Shown here in pieces: positions 48,259 to 56,374 of a stretch of DNA of 64,000 nucleotides. Origin of the DNA: Pseudomonas pharyngis (GTDB taxonomy: Bacteria > Pseudomonadota > Gammaproteobacteria > Pseudomonadales > Pseudomonadaceae); assembly GCF_021602345.1 (NCBI RefSeq), contig NZ_BQID01000008.1, positions 274,469 through 338,468 on the forward strand, given 5' to 3'. The position numbers were made by a program, and so were the translations under genes. Under the pieces are notes generated by a model. It worked only from the letters and a program-made list of their open reading frames with translations. It did not search any database and was not told the DNA's origin. Every line of letters starts with the position of its first letter. Position 1 is the stretch's first letter.

Positions 48259-49020
48259 ATGAACGCTCAAACGACATTTTTCCGACGCCTGACATCTCCC
48301 CTCCGCAGAGGGCTTTGCGCGATGTCCGCCGTTTGCCTGTCTTTCGCTGGCAGCCCTGCCGTTGCTGATGCGGTTACCATGCCTGACATGCTTATCGGCG
48401 TCACTCAGGGCTTTCTTGAATTCACCGTAGAAGACTATCTGGCCACCAGTCAAACGGAAGGCCGATATGAAATCGAGGTCAACCAGCTCGATCCACGCAT
48501 GCGCATGCCTATGTGCGACAAGGAATTGACAGCGACACTGGAGAGTCCGGCACGTCCTCTGGGCCGTGTCACGGTCAAGGTCCGCTGCGAAGGCGCCTCC
48601 CCCTGGACGGTGTTCGTGCCCGCTCAAGTCCGCCTGTTTCGCGAGATTGTCACCACTACGCGGCCACTCAAGCGCGCTGGCATCATCGAGCCGCAGGACG
48701 TGACCTTGCGCGAGCGCGACGTCAGCACGATCAATCAGGGTTTCCTGACGTCGGTGGATGAAGCCATCGGCCAGAAATTGACCCGACCAACGGTAGCCGA
48801 TCAAGTCATTACCCTGGTGCATCTGGAACAGGCGGAAGTCGTTCGCAAGGGCGATCAAGTGGTGATCACCGCCCGCAGCGGCACCCTCGCCGTGCGGATG
48901 CCGGGCGAAGCGCTGGCCAACGGCGGCCTGAAGGAACAGATTCGAGTGAAGAACCTCAACTCCCAGCGGGTCATCAAGGCGCAGGTTGTGGCGCCCGGCC
49001 AGGTGGAAGTAGCGATGTAA
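48259..49020 (+). CDS. flgA: Flagellar P-ring chaperone FlgA
   Basis: FlgA is a periplasmic chaperone for P-ring (FlgI) assembly. From ATG 48259 the product is 253 aa with a basic signal peptide (cleavage near AVADA, about 38). The SAF domain follows: LPRMRMPMC-type beta part, RVTVKVRCEGASPWTVFVPAQV, then RPLKRAGIIEPQDVTLRERDVS. There is no good ribosome-binding site at 48259; an internal ATG at 48322 has AGAGGG upstream but would cut the signal peptide. It is divergent from cheV. Confidence 0.93.
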   Translation: MNAQTTFFRRLTSPLRRGLCAMSAVCLSFAGSPAVADAVTMPDMLIGVTQGFLEFTVEDYLATSQTEGRYEIEVNQLDPRMRMPMCDKELTATLESPARPLGRVTVKVRCEGASPWTVFVPAQVRLFREIVTTTRPLKRAGIIEPQDVTLRERDVSTINQGFLTSVDEAIGQKLTRPTVADQVITLVHLEQAEVVRKGDQVVITARSGTLAVRMPGEALANGGLKEQIRVKNLNSQRVIKAQVVAPGQVEVAM

Positions 49021-49163
49021 GCGGCGAGTGAGCGGCAGGATGAGTGGATATTTGAAAAGCCCCTGAGCGTTTGGCAGAAAACTGGCGCTGACCAGAGCTG
49101 TTCCCTAAACTGTGCCGCAGCAGGATCTGCAACGGCGCATGCAAGCTCATTGCTAAATGGGCC

Positions 49164-49190
49164 TAAAGTTTTCCAGGGGATGGCCGAGAA
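49164..49190 (+). promoter_or_regulatory. FliA (sigma-28) promoter of flgM
   Basis: TAAA-N15-GCCGAGAA matches the FliA consensus TAAA-N15-GCCGATAA with one mismatch, 36 bp before the flgM start. Confidence 0.88.
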
Positions 49191-49225
49191 CATGGCAAGC
49201 GTCCAAATTCCCAGAGGTTTTTAAC

Positions 49226-49552
49226 ATGGTCATCGATTTCAGCCGTTTGAACAGCTCCTCGTCACTTACGGGCAGTACACGTACCAGCAACGCCAAGGAA
49301 ACCGCCGAAACCGGCACCTCCGCGCCGCTGAATACCCCGGCCGAACAGGCCAGTACCGCAAAAAGCGGGGAATCGGTACACCTCAGCAATGAGGCTCAAC
49401 AGTTGCAGAAGGTCACTGACAAGCTGCGTGATCAGCCTGCCGTCGACAAGGCCCGCGTGGCCGAGTTGAAAGCAGCGATTGCCGATGGCAGCTACAAGGT
49501 CGACAGCAACCGTGTAGCCAGCAAACTGCTCAATTTCGAAGCCCAGCGCTAG
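49226..49552 (+). CDS. flgM: Anti-sigma-28 factor FlgM
   Basis: FlgM holds FliA inactive until the hook is complete and FlgM is exported. The start at 49226 gives 108 aa: a Ser/Thr-rich disordered N-terminus and a C-terminal FliA-binding helical part ([33 protein letters not shown]). The FliA promoter upstream gives the usual feedback loop. flgN follows after 48 bp. Confidence 0.95.
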   Translation: MVIDFSRLNSSSSLTGSTRTSNAKETAETGTSAPLNTPAEQASTAKSGESVHLSNEAQQLQKVTDKLRDQPAVDKARVAELKAAIADGSYKVDSNRVASKLLNFEAQR

Positions 49553-49600
49553 GCCTCGGTCAGCGCCAGGCTTTTGGACGCTTAAAACCCAAGGCCAGCC

Positions 49601-50068
49601 ATGCACGACACTAATTTATTGCAACTGATCATCGACGACTTTGCTCCAGCTCAACAATTGCTGGAGTTACTGCAAACCGAGTCCCTCGCCTTGCACGGTC
49701 GCGACATGCCTCTGCTGGAAGAAATTCTGGCGAACAAGCAGGCATTGATCATTCTGCTCGAACAGCATGGCCGCAAGCGCAGCGAAATCCTCGCCAGTCT
49801 CAATCTGTCGCTCGACCGCGCCGGCCTGGAACAACTGGCCAGCCAGTCGAGCATCGGCGAACAGTTGCTCAGCCAGAGCGATGTCCTGACCGATCTGATC
49901 GCCCAGTGCCAGGCAGCCAATGCCAGGAATGGCCAGTCGATCATCATGCAACAGGCCGCCACGGCCAATCAGCTGAAAATCCTCACCGGCGGCGAGCCAC
50001 CCGCGCTCTACGATGCCAGTGGCACCTTCTCCAAACTGCAGAAACCGCGCGCGCTCAGCCAGGCGTGA
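49601..50068 (+). CDS. flgN: Flagellar export chaperone FlgN
   Basis: FlgN chaperones the hook-filament junction proteins FlgK and FlgL to the export gate. The 155-aa, all-helical product (starts MHDTNLLQLIIDDF) has the typical leucine-rich coiled coil over residues 5-110 and a flexible tail. The flgA-flgM-flgN order supports the call. Confidence 0.93.
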   Translation: MHDTNLLQLIIDDFAPAQQLLELLQTESLALHGRDMPLLEEILANKQALIILLEQHGRKRSEILASLNLSLDRAGLEQLASQSSIGEQLLSQSDVLTDLIAQCQAANARNGQSIIMQQAATANQLKILTGGEPPALYDASGTFSKLQKPRALSQA

Positions 50069-50163
50069 TGCTTTCTTCTATGCTTGCGCCCTATCAACGT
50101 GCGAAACATGCTGGCAAAATACTGGCCAGCCGTAGTCAAATTTTGTCTGGAGATTGATTCAAC

Positions 50164-50910
50164 GTGTCCAACGTCCTCAGCGCGGATGATGCTCCGCAGC
50201 CCCCAAAGGTGCTCACTACACCTCTGGAAATCTCCAGCAACCTGCGCCAGCTGCAAGAAAGCCATGATCCTCTGATCATCACCTTCCACGAGCGCAGCCA
50301 GCGCTTCCAGAGCTACCTGATCAAGGTTGACCGGGAAACCGCCACGATTGCCCTGGACGAAATGATCCCGCGCGATGGCGAACGCTTCCTGCTCGCCGGT
50401 GAGCCGTTCAAGGTCGAAGGTTTTCATGACGGCGTGCGCATTGCCTGGGAATGCAACGGCACGCTGAACATCGAAGAATCCAGTGGCGATCGTTTCTACA
50501 CTGGCGACCTGCCCACCGAAGTGGTCTATCACCAGCGCCGCAATGCGTTCCGCGCCGCTTTGAAGCTGACCGACCTGGTCAGCGTCGAACTGGGTGGCGA
50601 AAAGCTCAAGTCGCCTATCGGCGGCAAACTGCTGGATATCTCCGCCACCGGCTGCAAACTGCGCTTCGAAGGCGACATCACCGACCGCCTGCAACTGGGC
50701 CAGGTTTATGATCGCCTGATCGCCGCGCCGCTGTTCGGCAACCAGCCGACTTCGGTCGAGCTGCGTTACCTGCACTTCGAAGAAAAACTCAACATCACCT
50801 TCGCCGGCCTGCGCTTTCACAACATCAGCGGCCCGGCGGCGCGCAACGTCGAGCGCTTCGTTTATCAACTGCAACGCGAAGCGCGTCGGTTCGATAAAGA
50901 CGACCTCTGA
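50164..50910 (+). CDS. ycgR: Flagellar brake protein YcgR (PilZ, c-di-GMP effector)
   Basis: YcgR binds cyclic di-GMP and slows the flagellar motor. The GTG start at 50164 gives 248 aa: an N-terminal YcgR domain (about 20-115) and a PilZ domain with the c-di-GMP motifs [10 protein letters not shown] (RxxxR) and [12 protein letters not shown] (DxSxxG). All key residues are intact. It ends the flgA-M-N group and is closed by a strong terminator. Confidence 0.95.
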   Translation: MSNVLSADDAPQPPKVLTTPLEISSNLRQLQESHDPLIITFHERSQRFQSYLIKVDRETATIALDEMIPRDGERFLLAGEPFKVEGFHDGVRIAWECNGTLNIEESSGDRFYTGDLPTEVVYHQRRNAFRAALKLTDLVSVELGGEKLKSPIGGKLLDISATGCKLRFEGDITDRLQLGQVYDRLIAAPLFGNQPTSVELRYLHFEEKLNITFAGLRFHNISGPAARNVERFVYQLQREARRFDKDDL

Positions 50911-50922
50911 TCGGCAGGCATG

Positions 50923-50962
50923 AAAAAACGGGCAGTCACTGCGGTGACTGCCCGTTTTTTTA
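50923..50962. terminator. Bidirectional terminator between ycgR and the MFS gene
   Basis: A 17-bp perfect stem (50923-50939 with 50944-50960) with a TGCG loop and A/T runs on both sides serves two convergent genes. Confidence 0.95.
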
Positions 50963-50970
50963 TGCCTGAA

Positions 50971-52335
50971 TCACGGCCTGGCGGGGCTGATGTCCGGCCC
51001 TTCGCCTTCGATTGTCGAGTCGGTTGGCGCGACAGGTTCTGGCTCGGGTTCAAGTTCAGGCTCCGGAGCGACCGTATTCTGCATCTGCTCCTGCACCACC
51101 TGCTCGTCAACCCGCGGGTCCAGCGCTGCCACCAACGGCGAACTGGACATGCTGTCCGGCATCGCCACGTGATGCAGCGGTGCATCGTCGACCTGGTGCA
51201 GATTGGTCACGGCTTTCGGCCGGATCCGCCACACCAGCACCAGCGCGAAAAAGGTGAAGAACGCGTACAGGCTCTGCGGCCCGAACAGCTTCATCAGCAC
51301 CCCGGCCGCCAGCGGCCCGATACTGGCGCCCACGCCGTAGGTCACCAGCAGCATCGCCGTCAGCGATACCCGACGCTCGCCTTCGACGTGGTCGTTGGAG
51401 AACGCCACCGCCAACGGGTACAGGCAGAACTGCACCAGCGAACAGAGGAAGCCGACCACGAACAGCACCTCCAGCGGCACCTGCGGCAGGATCGCCAGTG
51501 GCAACGAAGCAACCGCGAGGAACAGCGCGAAACAGCGGATCAACAGCGCCCGGTCATAGCGGTCGGACAACCAGCCCAGCGGCCACTGCACCACCAGCCC
51601 GGCAAAAATGCAGCTACCCATGAACAGACCGACCTGTTCGGTGGACAGCCCCTGCTGCGAGGCATACAGCGGCGCCAGACCGTAGAACGAACCGATGATC
51701 AGCCCGGCCCCGAGCACCGTGCTCAGCGACTGCGGCACGCGCTTGATAAAGAAGCGCGGCTCCATCGGCGCCGGGTGCAACGGCGCCGGGTGAATCCGTC
51801 GAGTCAGCGCCACCGGCACCAGACACAGGGCGAAGCACAGCGCGACCAGCATCAGCAGTTCCAGGCCAAGGCCCGGGTGCATGACCAGAATCAGCTGACC
51901 GAGCACCAGCCCCAGGTACGACGCGATCATGTAGCCGCTGAACACCAGACCGCGCTGGTTGGCGTCGGCCTGCTCGTTCAGCCAGCTCTCGATGACCATG
52001 TATTGGCACATCATGCCGAGGCCGACGATGGTCCGTAGCACCAGCCAGGCCGGCAGCCAGTCCACCAGCCCATGACCGAGCACCGCCGCGCCAACAATCC
52101 CGGCACACGCCGAGTAGGCGCGGATATGCCCGACCCGGGCAATCAGGCGGTGACCGATCTTGCCGCCCAGCACCAGACCGAAATAGTTGGCCGCCATCAA
52201 CGCACCGACCCACAACCCGTCGACATGGTCGGCAGCCAGACGCAAAGCCAGATAAGTAGATAGAAGGCCCGAGCCGATCAACATCATCAGCGAGGCGAAA
52301 TACAGCGCTCGAAAGGATTTCCAGATTTGGCGCAT
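50971..52335 (-). CDS. MFS transporter (YcaD-like)
   Basis: The 454-aa inner-membrane protein has 12 hydrophobic segments up to about residue 385, with the MFS loop signatures GKIGHRLIARVGHIRAY (loop 2-3) and GWLSDRYDRALLIR (loop 8-9). It looks like the YcaD/YfkF group. The C-terminal 65 residues are a cytoplasmic, acidic Pro/Glu-rich tail (PEPELEPEPEPVAP), an unusual addition. The substrate is unknown. Confidence 0.88.
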   Translation of the reverse strand: MRQIWKSFRALYFASLMMLIGSGLLSTYLALRLAADHVDGLWVGALMAANYFGLVLGGKIGHRLIARVGHIRAYSACAGIVGAAVLGHGLVDWLPAWLVLRTIVGLGMMCQYMVIESWLNEQADANQRGLVFSGYMIASYLGLVLGQLILVMHPGLGLELLMLVALCFALCLVPVALTRRIHPAPLHPAPMEPRFFIKRVPQSLSTVLGAGLIIGSFYGLAPLYASQQGLSTEQVGLFMGSCIFAGLVVQWPLGWLSDRYDRALLIRCFALFLAVASLPLAILPQVPLEVLFVVGFLCSLVQFCLYPLAVAFSNDHVEGERRVSLTAMLLVTYGVGASIGPLAAGVLMKLFGPQSLYAFFTFFALVLVWRIRPKAVTNLHQVDDAPLHHVAMPDSMSSSPLVAALDPRVDEQVVQEQMQNTVAPEPELEPEPEPVAPTDSTIEGEGPDISPARP

Positions 52336-52366
52336 CGGCGTTCCGAGCGGCTCCTTGCAGTAAGTA

Positions 52367-52390
52367 TCGGGCTATCAAACGATAGCCCGA
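52367..52390 (-). terminator. Hairpin after the glutamine-synthetase-like gene
   Basis: A 10-bp stem (TCGGGCTATC/GATAGCCCGA) with a 4-nt loop, 14 bp downstream of the leftward gene. No T-tract follows, so it may only protect the 3' end. Confidence 0.6.
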
Positions 52391-52403
52391 CGGCGACATT
52401 TCG

Positions 52404-53747
52404 TCAGGCCTGGGCTGCTAGAACACGGCGTTCCCAGGGAGTGATTTCATCAAAGAAACTGGTCAACTCCATGGTCTTCGAAGCGATGTAGCCTTCGATG
52501 AACTCCGTGCCGAACAGTTCCGTTGCAAGCTGGCTGCGTTTCAGACGTTCGAGCGCCGCATGCAAGGTACACGGCAGCGAAAGATTGTCCGGCACGTCGA
52601 ACTCGCCCTGAATCGCTTCGCTTGGTTCGAGTTCATGCTCGATGCCGTACAAGCCGGCGGCCAGGCTCGCGGCAATCGCCAGGTACGGGTTGGCATCGGC
52701 CCCCGGCAAACGGTTCTCGACCCGACGCGCGACCGGCGAACTGGCCGGAATGCGCAGGCCGGCAGCGCGGTTGTCGTGGGACCAGCAGGCGTTGTTCGGC
52801 GAGGCAAACGGATGGCACAGCCGTTGATACGAATTGACGTTCGGCGCAAACAGCGCGGTGAAATCAGCCATGCCCGCCTGCTGCCCGCCAATGAAGTGGC
52901 GGAACATTGCAGTCGGCTGACCGTCCGCGTCACTGAACACGTTCTTGCCGCTGCCGATTTCGACGATGCTCTGGTGAATGTGCATCGAACTGCCCGGCGT
53001 GTGCGCCAGCGGCTTGGCCATGCACACCACGGTCAGGCCGTGCTTGAGCGCGACTTCCTTGAGCAGATGCTTGAACAGAAAGGTCTGGTCGGCCAGCAGC
53101 AGCGGATCGCCGTGCAGCAGGTTGATCTCGAACTGGCTGACGCCCATTTCGTGCATGAAGGTGTCGCGTGGCAGGCCCAGAGCGGCCATGCATTTATAGA
53201 CTTCACTGAAGAACGGTCGCAGACCGTTGTTGGAGCTGACGCTGAACGCCGAATGACCGTCCTCGCGACGACCGTCGAGACCGACTGGCGGCTGGAACGG
53301 TTGGGTCGGGTCGGTGTTCGGGGCGAACACAAAAAATTCGAGTTCGGTCGCCACCACTGGCGCCAGACCGAGGGCTGCGTAGCGGGCAATGACCTTCTTG
53401 AGCTGACCACGGGTCGACAGGTTGGAGCTTTCGCCGGTCAGTTCGTCGGCATCACAGATGGCCAGCGCGCGCGGTTCCTGGCTCCATGGCAATGGGTGAA
53501 TCTGCGCAGGATCGGCCACCAGCGCCAGATCGCCGTCATCGCTGCCATAGAATTTGGCGGCGGGATAGCCGCCCATGATGCATTGCAGCAGCACCCCTCG
53601 GGCCAACTGCAAACGCCGCCCTTCGAGGAAGCCCTCGGCGGTCATTACCTTGCCCCGTGGCACACCGTTCAAATCCGGCGTGACACATTCAATCTCATCA
53701 ATGCCCGTCAATCGCTGCGCGAGAGAACGCTGGCCATCGGTTGTCAT
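52404..53747 (-). CDS. Glutamine synthetase family, gamma-glutamylpolyamine synthetase-like
   Basis: The start at 53747 (MTTDGQRSLAQRLTG) gives 447 aa. The protein has the GS beta-grasp N-domain and the catalytic domain with ATELEFFVF, HEMGVSQFEINLLHGDP, GSSMHIHQS and NRAAGLRIPASSP, and ends with the EGYIASKTMELTSF segment. This short class, without the adenylylation Tyr loop, is typical of PuuA/PauA enzymes that attach glutamate to putrescine or other polyamines before oxidation. Pseudomonas carries several paralogues; the amine is not determined here. Confidence 0.9.
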   Translation of the reverse strand: MTTDGQRSLAQRLTGIDEIECVTPDLNGVPRGKVMTAEGFLEGRRLQLARGVLLQCIMGGYPAAKFYGSDDGDLALVADPAQIHPLPWSQEPRALAICDADELTGESSNLSTRGQLKKVIARYAALGLAPVVATELEFFVFAPNTDPTQPFQPPVGLDGRREDGHSAFSVSSNNGLRPFFSEVYKCMAALGLPRDTFMHEMGVSQFEINLLHGDPLLLADQTFLFKHLLKEVALKHGLTVVCMAKPLAHTPGSSMHIHQSIVEIGSGKNVFSDADGQPTAMFRHFIGGQQAGMADFTALFAPNVNSYQRLCHPFASPNNACWSHDNRAAGLRIPASSPVARRVENRLPGADANPYLAIAASLAAGLYGIEHELEPSEAIQGEFDVPDNLSLPCTLHAALERLKRSQLATELFGTEFIEGYIASKTMELTSFFDEITPWERRVLAAQA

Positions 53748-53864
53748 GACGCAATCCTTGTTATTGTGCGAGCCGCGAACGGCGACCCGGACAAAATAGG
53801 CTTCGGCTGTTCGGAATATCAAGCAGCAGCCAACAAAAAGAATTCCGGTCGATGAATCGGTGAT

Positions 53865-54557
53865 TCAGGGCAGGTAAATACTGAACACGCCGCCGCCCAA
53901 CGGGCCGCCATTGCGGATCTCGGTCCGGCCGCCAACACCGTTGCGCTGATGCAGCGCGGCGATGCGTCCGGCGAAGTACAGACCCAGGCCGGTACTGCCA
54001 CTGCTGTGGTTGATGCCCTGCACATAATCGGCCTGACGCTCAAGCATTTCGGCCGGGTAACCGTCGCCGTCATCGTTGATGCTCAGCACCAGTTGCCCGG
54101 CTTCGTCGCTGACGGTGATCAGCAGCGATTCGCGGGCGTAACGGATCGCATTGTTGATGCAGTTGCCCAGCACCGAGGCGATCAGCTCACGATCGAAGAA
54201 GCCCAGGGGACTGAGCGGATCGACTTCGTAAGTGGCGAGGATTCCACGACTGGCGAACACTTCCTGATGCGCCGCCAGTTGCGCCTCGATGAAGTCGTCC
54301 AGCTCGTGATAAGCCGGCTGCAACGGCATCTGATTGACCCCGAGCTTGTACAGCCCGAGCAACTGCACCAGCATGCCGTTGAGGTGGGCGAACTCGAAGT
54401 CGATCACGCCCTGCTCCGGCCCCTGGCGCTGCGCTTCAGGCAAGCGTGCCAGCCATTGGCTGTGGGCCTGCATCAGCATCGCCAGAGAGTTTTTCATGTC
54501 GTGCACGGTGGAGGCGATCACCGTGGAAAAATCCAGTGCCTGCTCGTCTTGGTTCAT
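53865..54557 (-). CDS. Soluble sensor histidine kinase
   Basis: The start at 54557 overlaps the regulator stop (ATGA) and gives 230 aa. There is no membrane segment and no separate sensor domain: the H-box comes at once (IASTVHDMKNSLAML, His19), then a four-helix dimerisation part, then HATPase_c with N-box (VLGNCINNAIRYA), G1 (NDDGDGYP) and G2 (GSTGLGLYFA). Input must come from protein partners or an unrecognised part of the helical region. It is coupled to the REC-TPR regulator. Confidence 0.9.
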   Translation of the reverse strand: MNQDEQALDFSTVIASTVHDMKNSLAMLMQAHSQWLARLPEAQRQGPEQGVIDFEFAHLNGMLVQLLGLYKLGVNQMPLQPAYHELDDFIEAQLAAHQEVFASRGILATYEVDPLSPLGFFDRELIASVLGNCINNAIRYARESLLITVSDEAGQLVLSINDDGDGYPAEMLERQADYVQGINHSSGSTGLGLYFAGRIAALHQRNGVGGRTEIRNGGPLGGGVFSIYLP

Positions 54558-56158
54558 TCGCCAAACGCCTTGCTTTTCAGCTTCTGATAACGCGGATAAC
54601 GCGCGTCGGTATCGGGCATCATGCCCACCAGTTTCAGGCAGGCCCGACATTCTTCCAGCTCCGCCGACGGCACATTGGTGTCGGTGCCGTGCAGCAGCGA
54701 CTGGGCCATGTTCAGCGCAATACTGATGTTCTTCGGTTGCATCTTCAGCGCCTTGCGGAACACCTCGCGGGCCTCCACCAGGTTGCCGGTCTTGTACACG
54801 CGCACGCCCTGCCGGTTGAGGTCGGCGGCCGCGTTGCTGGAGCTGAGAATAGTCGGATCGTCAGTGAGCTTGGCGATGTCTTTCATCACCGTCGGGTCAT
54901 CGCCGTAGATTTCCGCGCAGCTCTTGAGCATCGAGGTGCCCGCCTCGGTCTGGCCGAGCATCTGCAATTGCTTGGCCACCAGCAACGCGGCCTCGGGGCT
55001 CATGAACTGCTCCATGCCGTCGAGGCGCATCAGCGCTTGTTCGGTGAGTTTTTCGGCGGTCTCGGCATCGTTGAGCAACAGGCTCGTGGCCTTCATCAGC
55101 CGCGCACGAATCTGCAGGCCCGGATCGGTCGGGTTTTCCTTGGCCACGGCGCTGAGGGTGGTGTTGATCTCCAGACGCGTACGGGTGTCGAGCCCGCGCT
55201 CGCTGCCCTTGCTGATCAAAGCATGGGCCAGGCCCAGATTGCTTTCCGGATCCTTGAACCGCGATTGCGCGCCCTGATTCACCGCCTGGCGATAAGCCCG
55301 GGAAGCGGTGTCGAAATCTTCGTTGGCCATCGCCAGCTTGCCCAGCAACGCCTGACGGCGCACCGCCAGCGGCGACAGGCGAATCGCCTCCTCCAGCACT
55401 TGCTGCGCGCCTTTGGTATCGCCTTCGGCGACCAGCACGTCAGCCATGCCGTCATACAGCGCCGGCATCATCGGGAAGACCTTCAGGGCTTTTTCATAAA
55501 CGCCCTTGGCCTGACTGACCTGCCCACGCTTGAACAGCAACTTGCCTAACCCGGCAAACGCCCACGGCAACGGACGGTCAGCGATGATGCCGTCGTAAAG
55601 GCGCTCGAGCGCTTCGTTCTGGTTCATGTCGCGCAACGCATCGGCGCGATAGCGCAGGCACAGCGGCGAATAGCGGATGTCCTGTTTGCACAGGGCGATG
55701 CAGGCGTTGAGCACTTCCATCGGTTTGCCACGGTCGAGGGCTTGCAGAATCGGCTTGAGCAGGGTCTTGCGCTGCTCCAGACGCTCCAGGCGCTGAGCCA
55801 GGCCGGAACGGTTGAACGGCTTGGTCAGGTACGCGTCCGGCTCGTGCTCCAGGGCACTGAGTACCATCGCCTGACTGGTCTCGGCCGTGACCATCACGAA
55901 CACCGCTTCGTGGCTGATCAGCTTCTCCATCATCAGGTCTTCCAGCACCTGCTGACCGTTCTTTTTGCCGTCACCGAGGTGGAAGTCCTGGAGGATGAAA
56001 TCGTAGGACTTCTGCGCACACATTTTCAGCGCCTGCTCACCGGTGTCGGCGGTGTCCACGTCCTTGACGCCCAACTCGCGCAACATCGAACGCACGGAAC
56101 TGCGGAAATCCGAGAAATCATCGACGATCAGAAAACTCTTTTGGTGATACGACAGCAT
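54554..56158 (-). CDS. Response regulator with TPR output domain
   Basis: The start at 56158 (MLSYHQKSFLIVDDFSDFR) gives 534 aa. Residues 1-125 are a receiver (acidic pair near 13, Asp58 in ILQDFHLGDGKKNG, Thr/Ala switch in VMVTAETS, Lys in AYLTKPFNR). The remaining 400 residues are helical repeats of TPR type (LPWAFAGLGKLLFKRGQVSQAKGVYEKALKVF; VREVFRKALKMQPKNISIALNMAQSLL-like). There is no DNA-binding or enzymatic domain, so output is probably a protein-protein interaction. An upstream ATG at 56311 adds an unconserved stretch. Confidence 0.9.
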   Translation of the reverse strand: MLSYHQKSFLIVDDFSDFRSSVRSMLRELGVKDVDTADTGEQALKMCAQKSYDFILQDFHLGDGKKNGQQVLEDLMMEKLISHEAVFVMVTAETSQAMVLSALEHEPDAYLTKPFNRSGLAQRLERLEQRKTLLKPILQALDRGKPMEVLNACIALCKQDIRYSPLCLRYRADALRDMNQNEALERLYDGIIADRPLPWAFAGLGKLLFKRGQVSQAKGVYEKALKVFPMMPALYDGMADVLVAEGDTKGAQQVLEEAIRLSPLAVRRQALLGKLAMANEDFDTASRAYRQAVNQGAQSRFKDPESNLGLAHALISKGSERGLDTRTRLEINTTLSAVAKENPTDPGLQIRARLMKATSLLLNDAETAEKLTEQALMRLDGMEQFMSPEAALLVAKQLQMLGQTEAGTSMLKSCAEIYGDDPTVMKDIAKLTDDPTILSSSNAAADLNRQGVRVYKTGNLVEAREVFRKALKMQPKNISIALNMAQSLLHGTDTNVPSAELEECRACLKLVGMMPDTDARYPRYQKLKSKAFGE

Positions 56159-56374
56159 CGAGGATTTCCAGGCAATTGAAGAAGATGGGACCATTTCCAG
56201 GCGCGCAGATGATAGCTGCCGGCCAAATGCTATCAAGCGATTTCGCGCGACTCTGTAGTCACCGAACGGGTTATCGGCCGGATCAGTGGTTCTCTTGAAG
56301 CGGGGGTTCAAGATTCGTTGCGCAAGGATTACCCTGCGCGGCGGTTCTCACCTTCCAATGGCAAAGGATTCATC

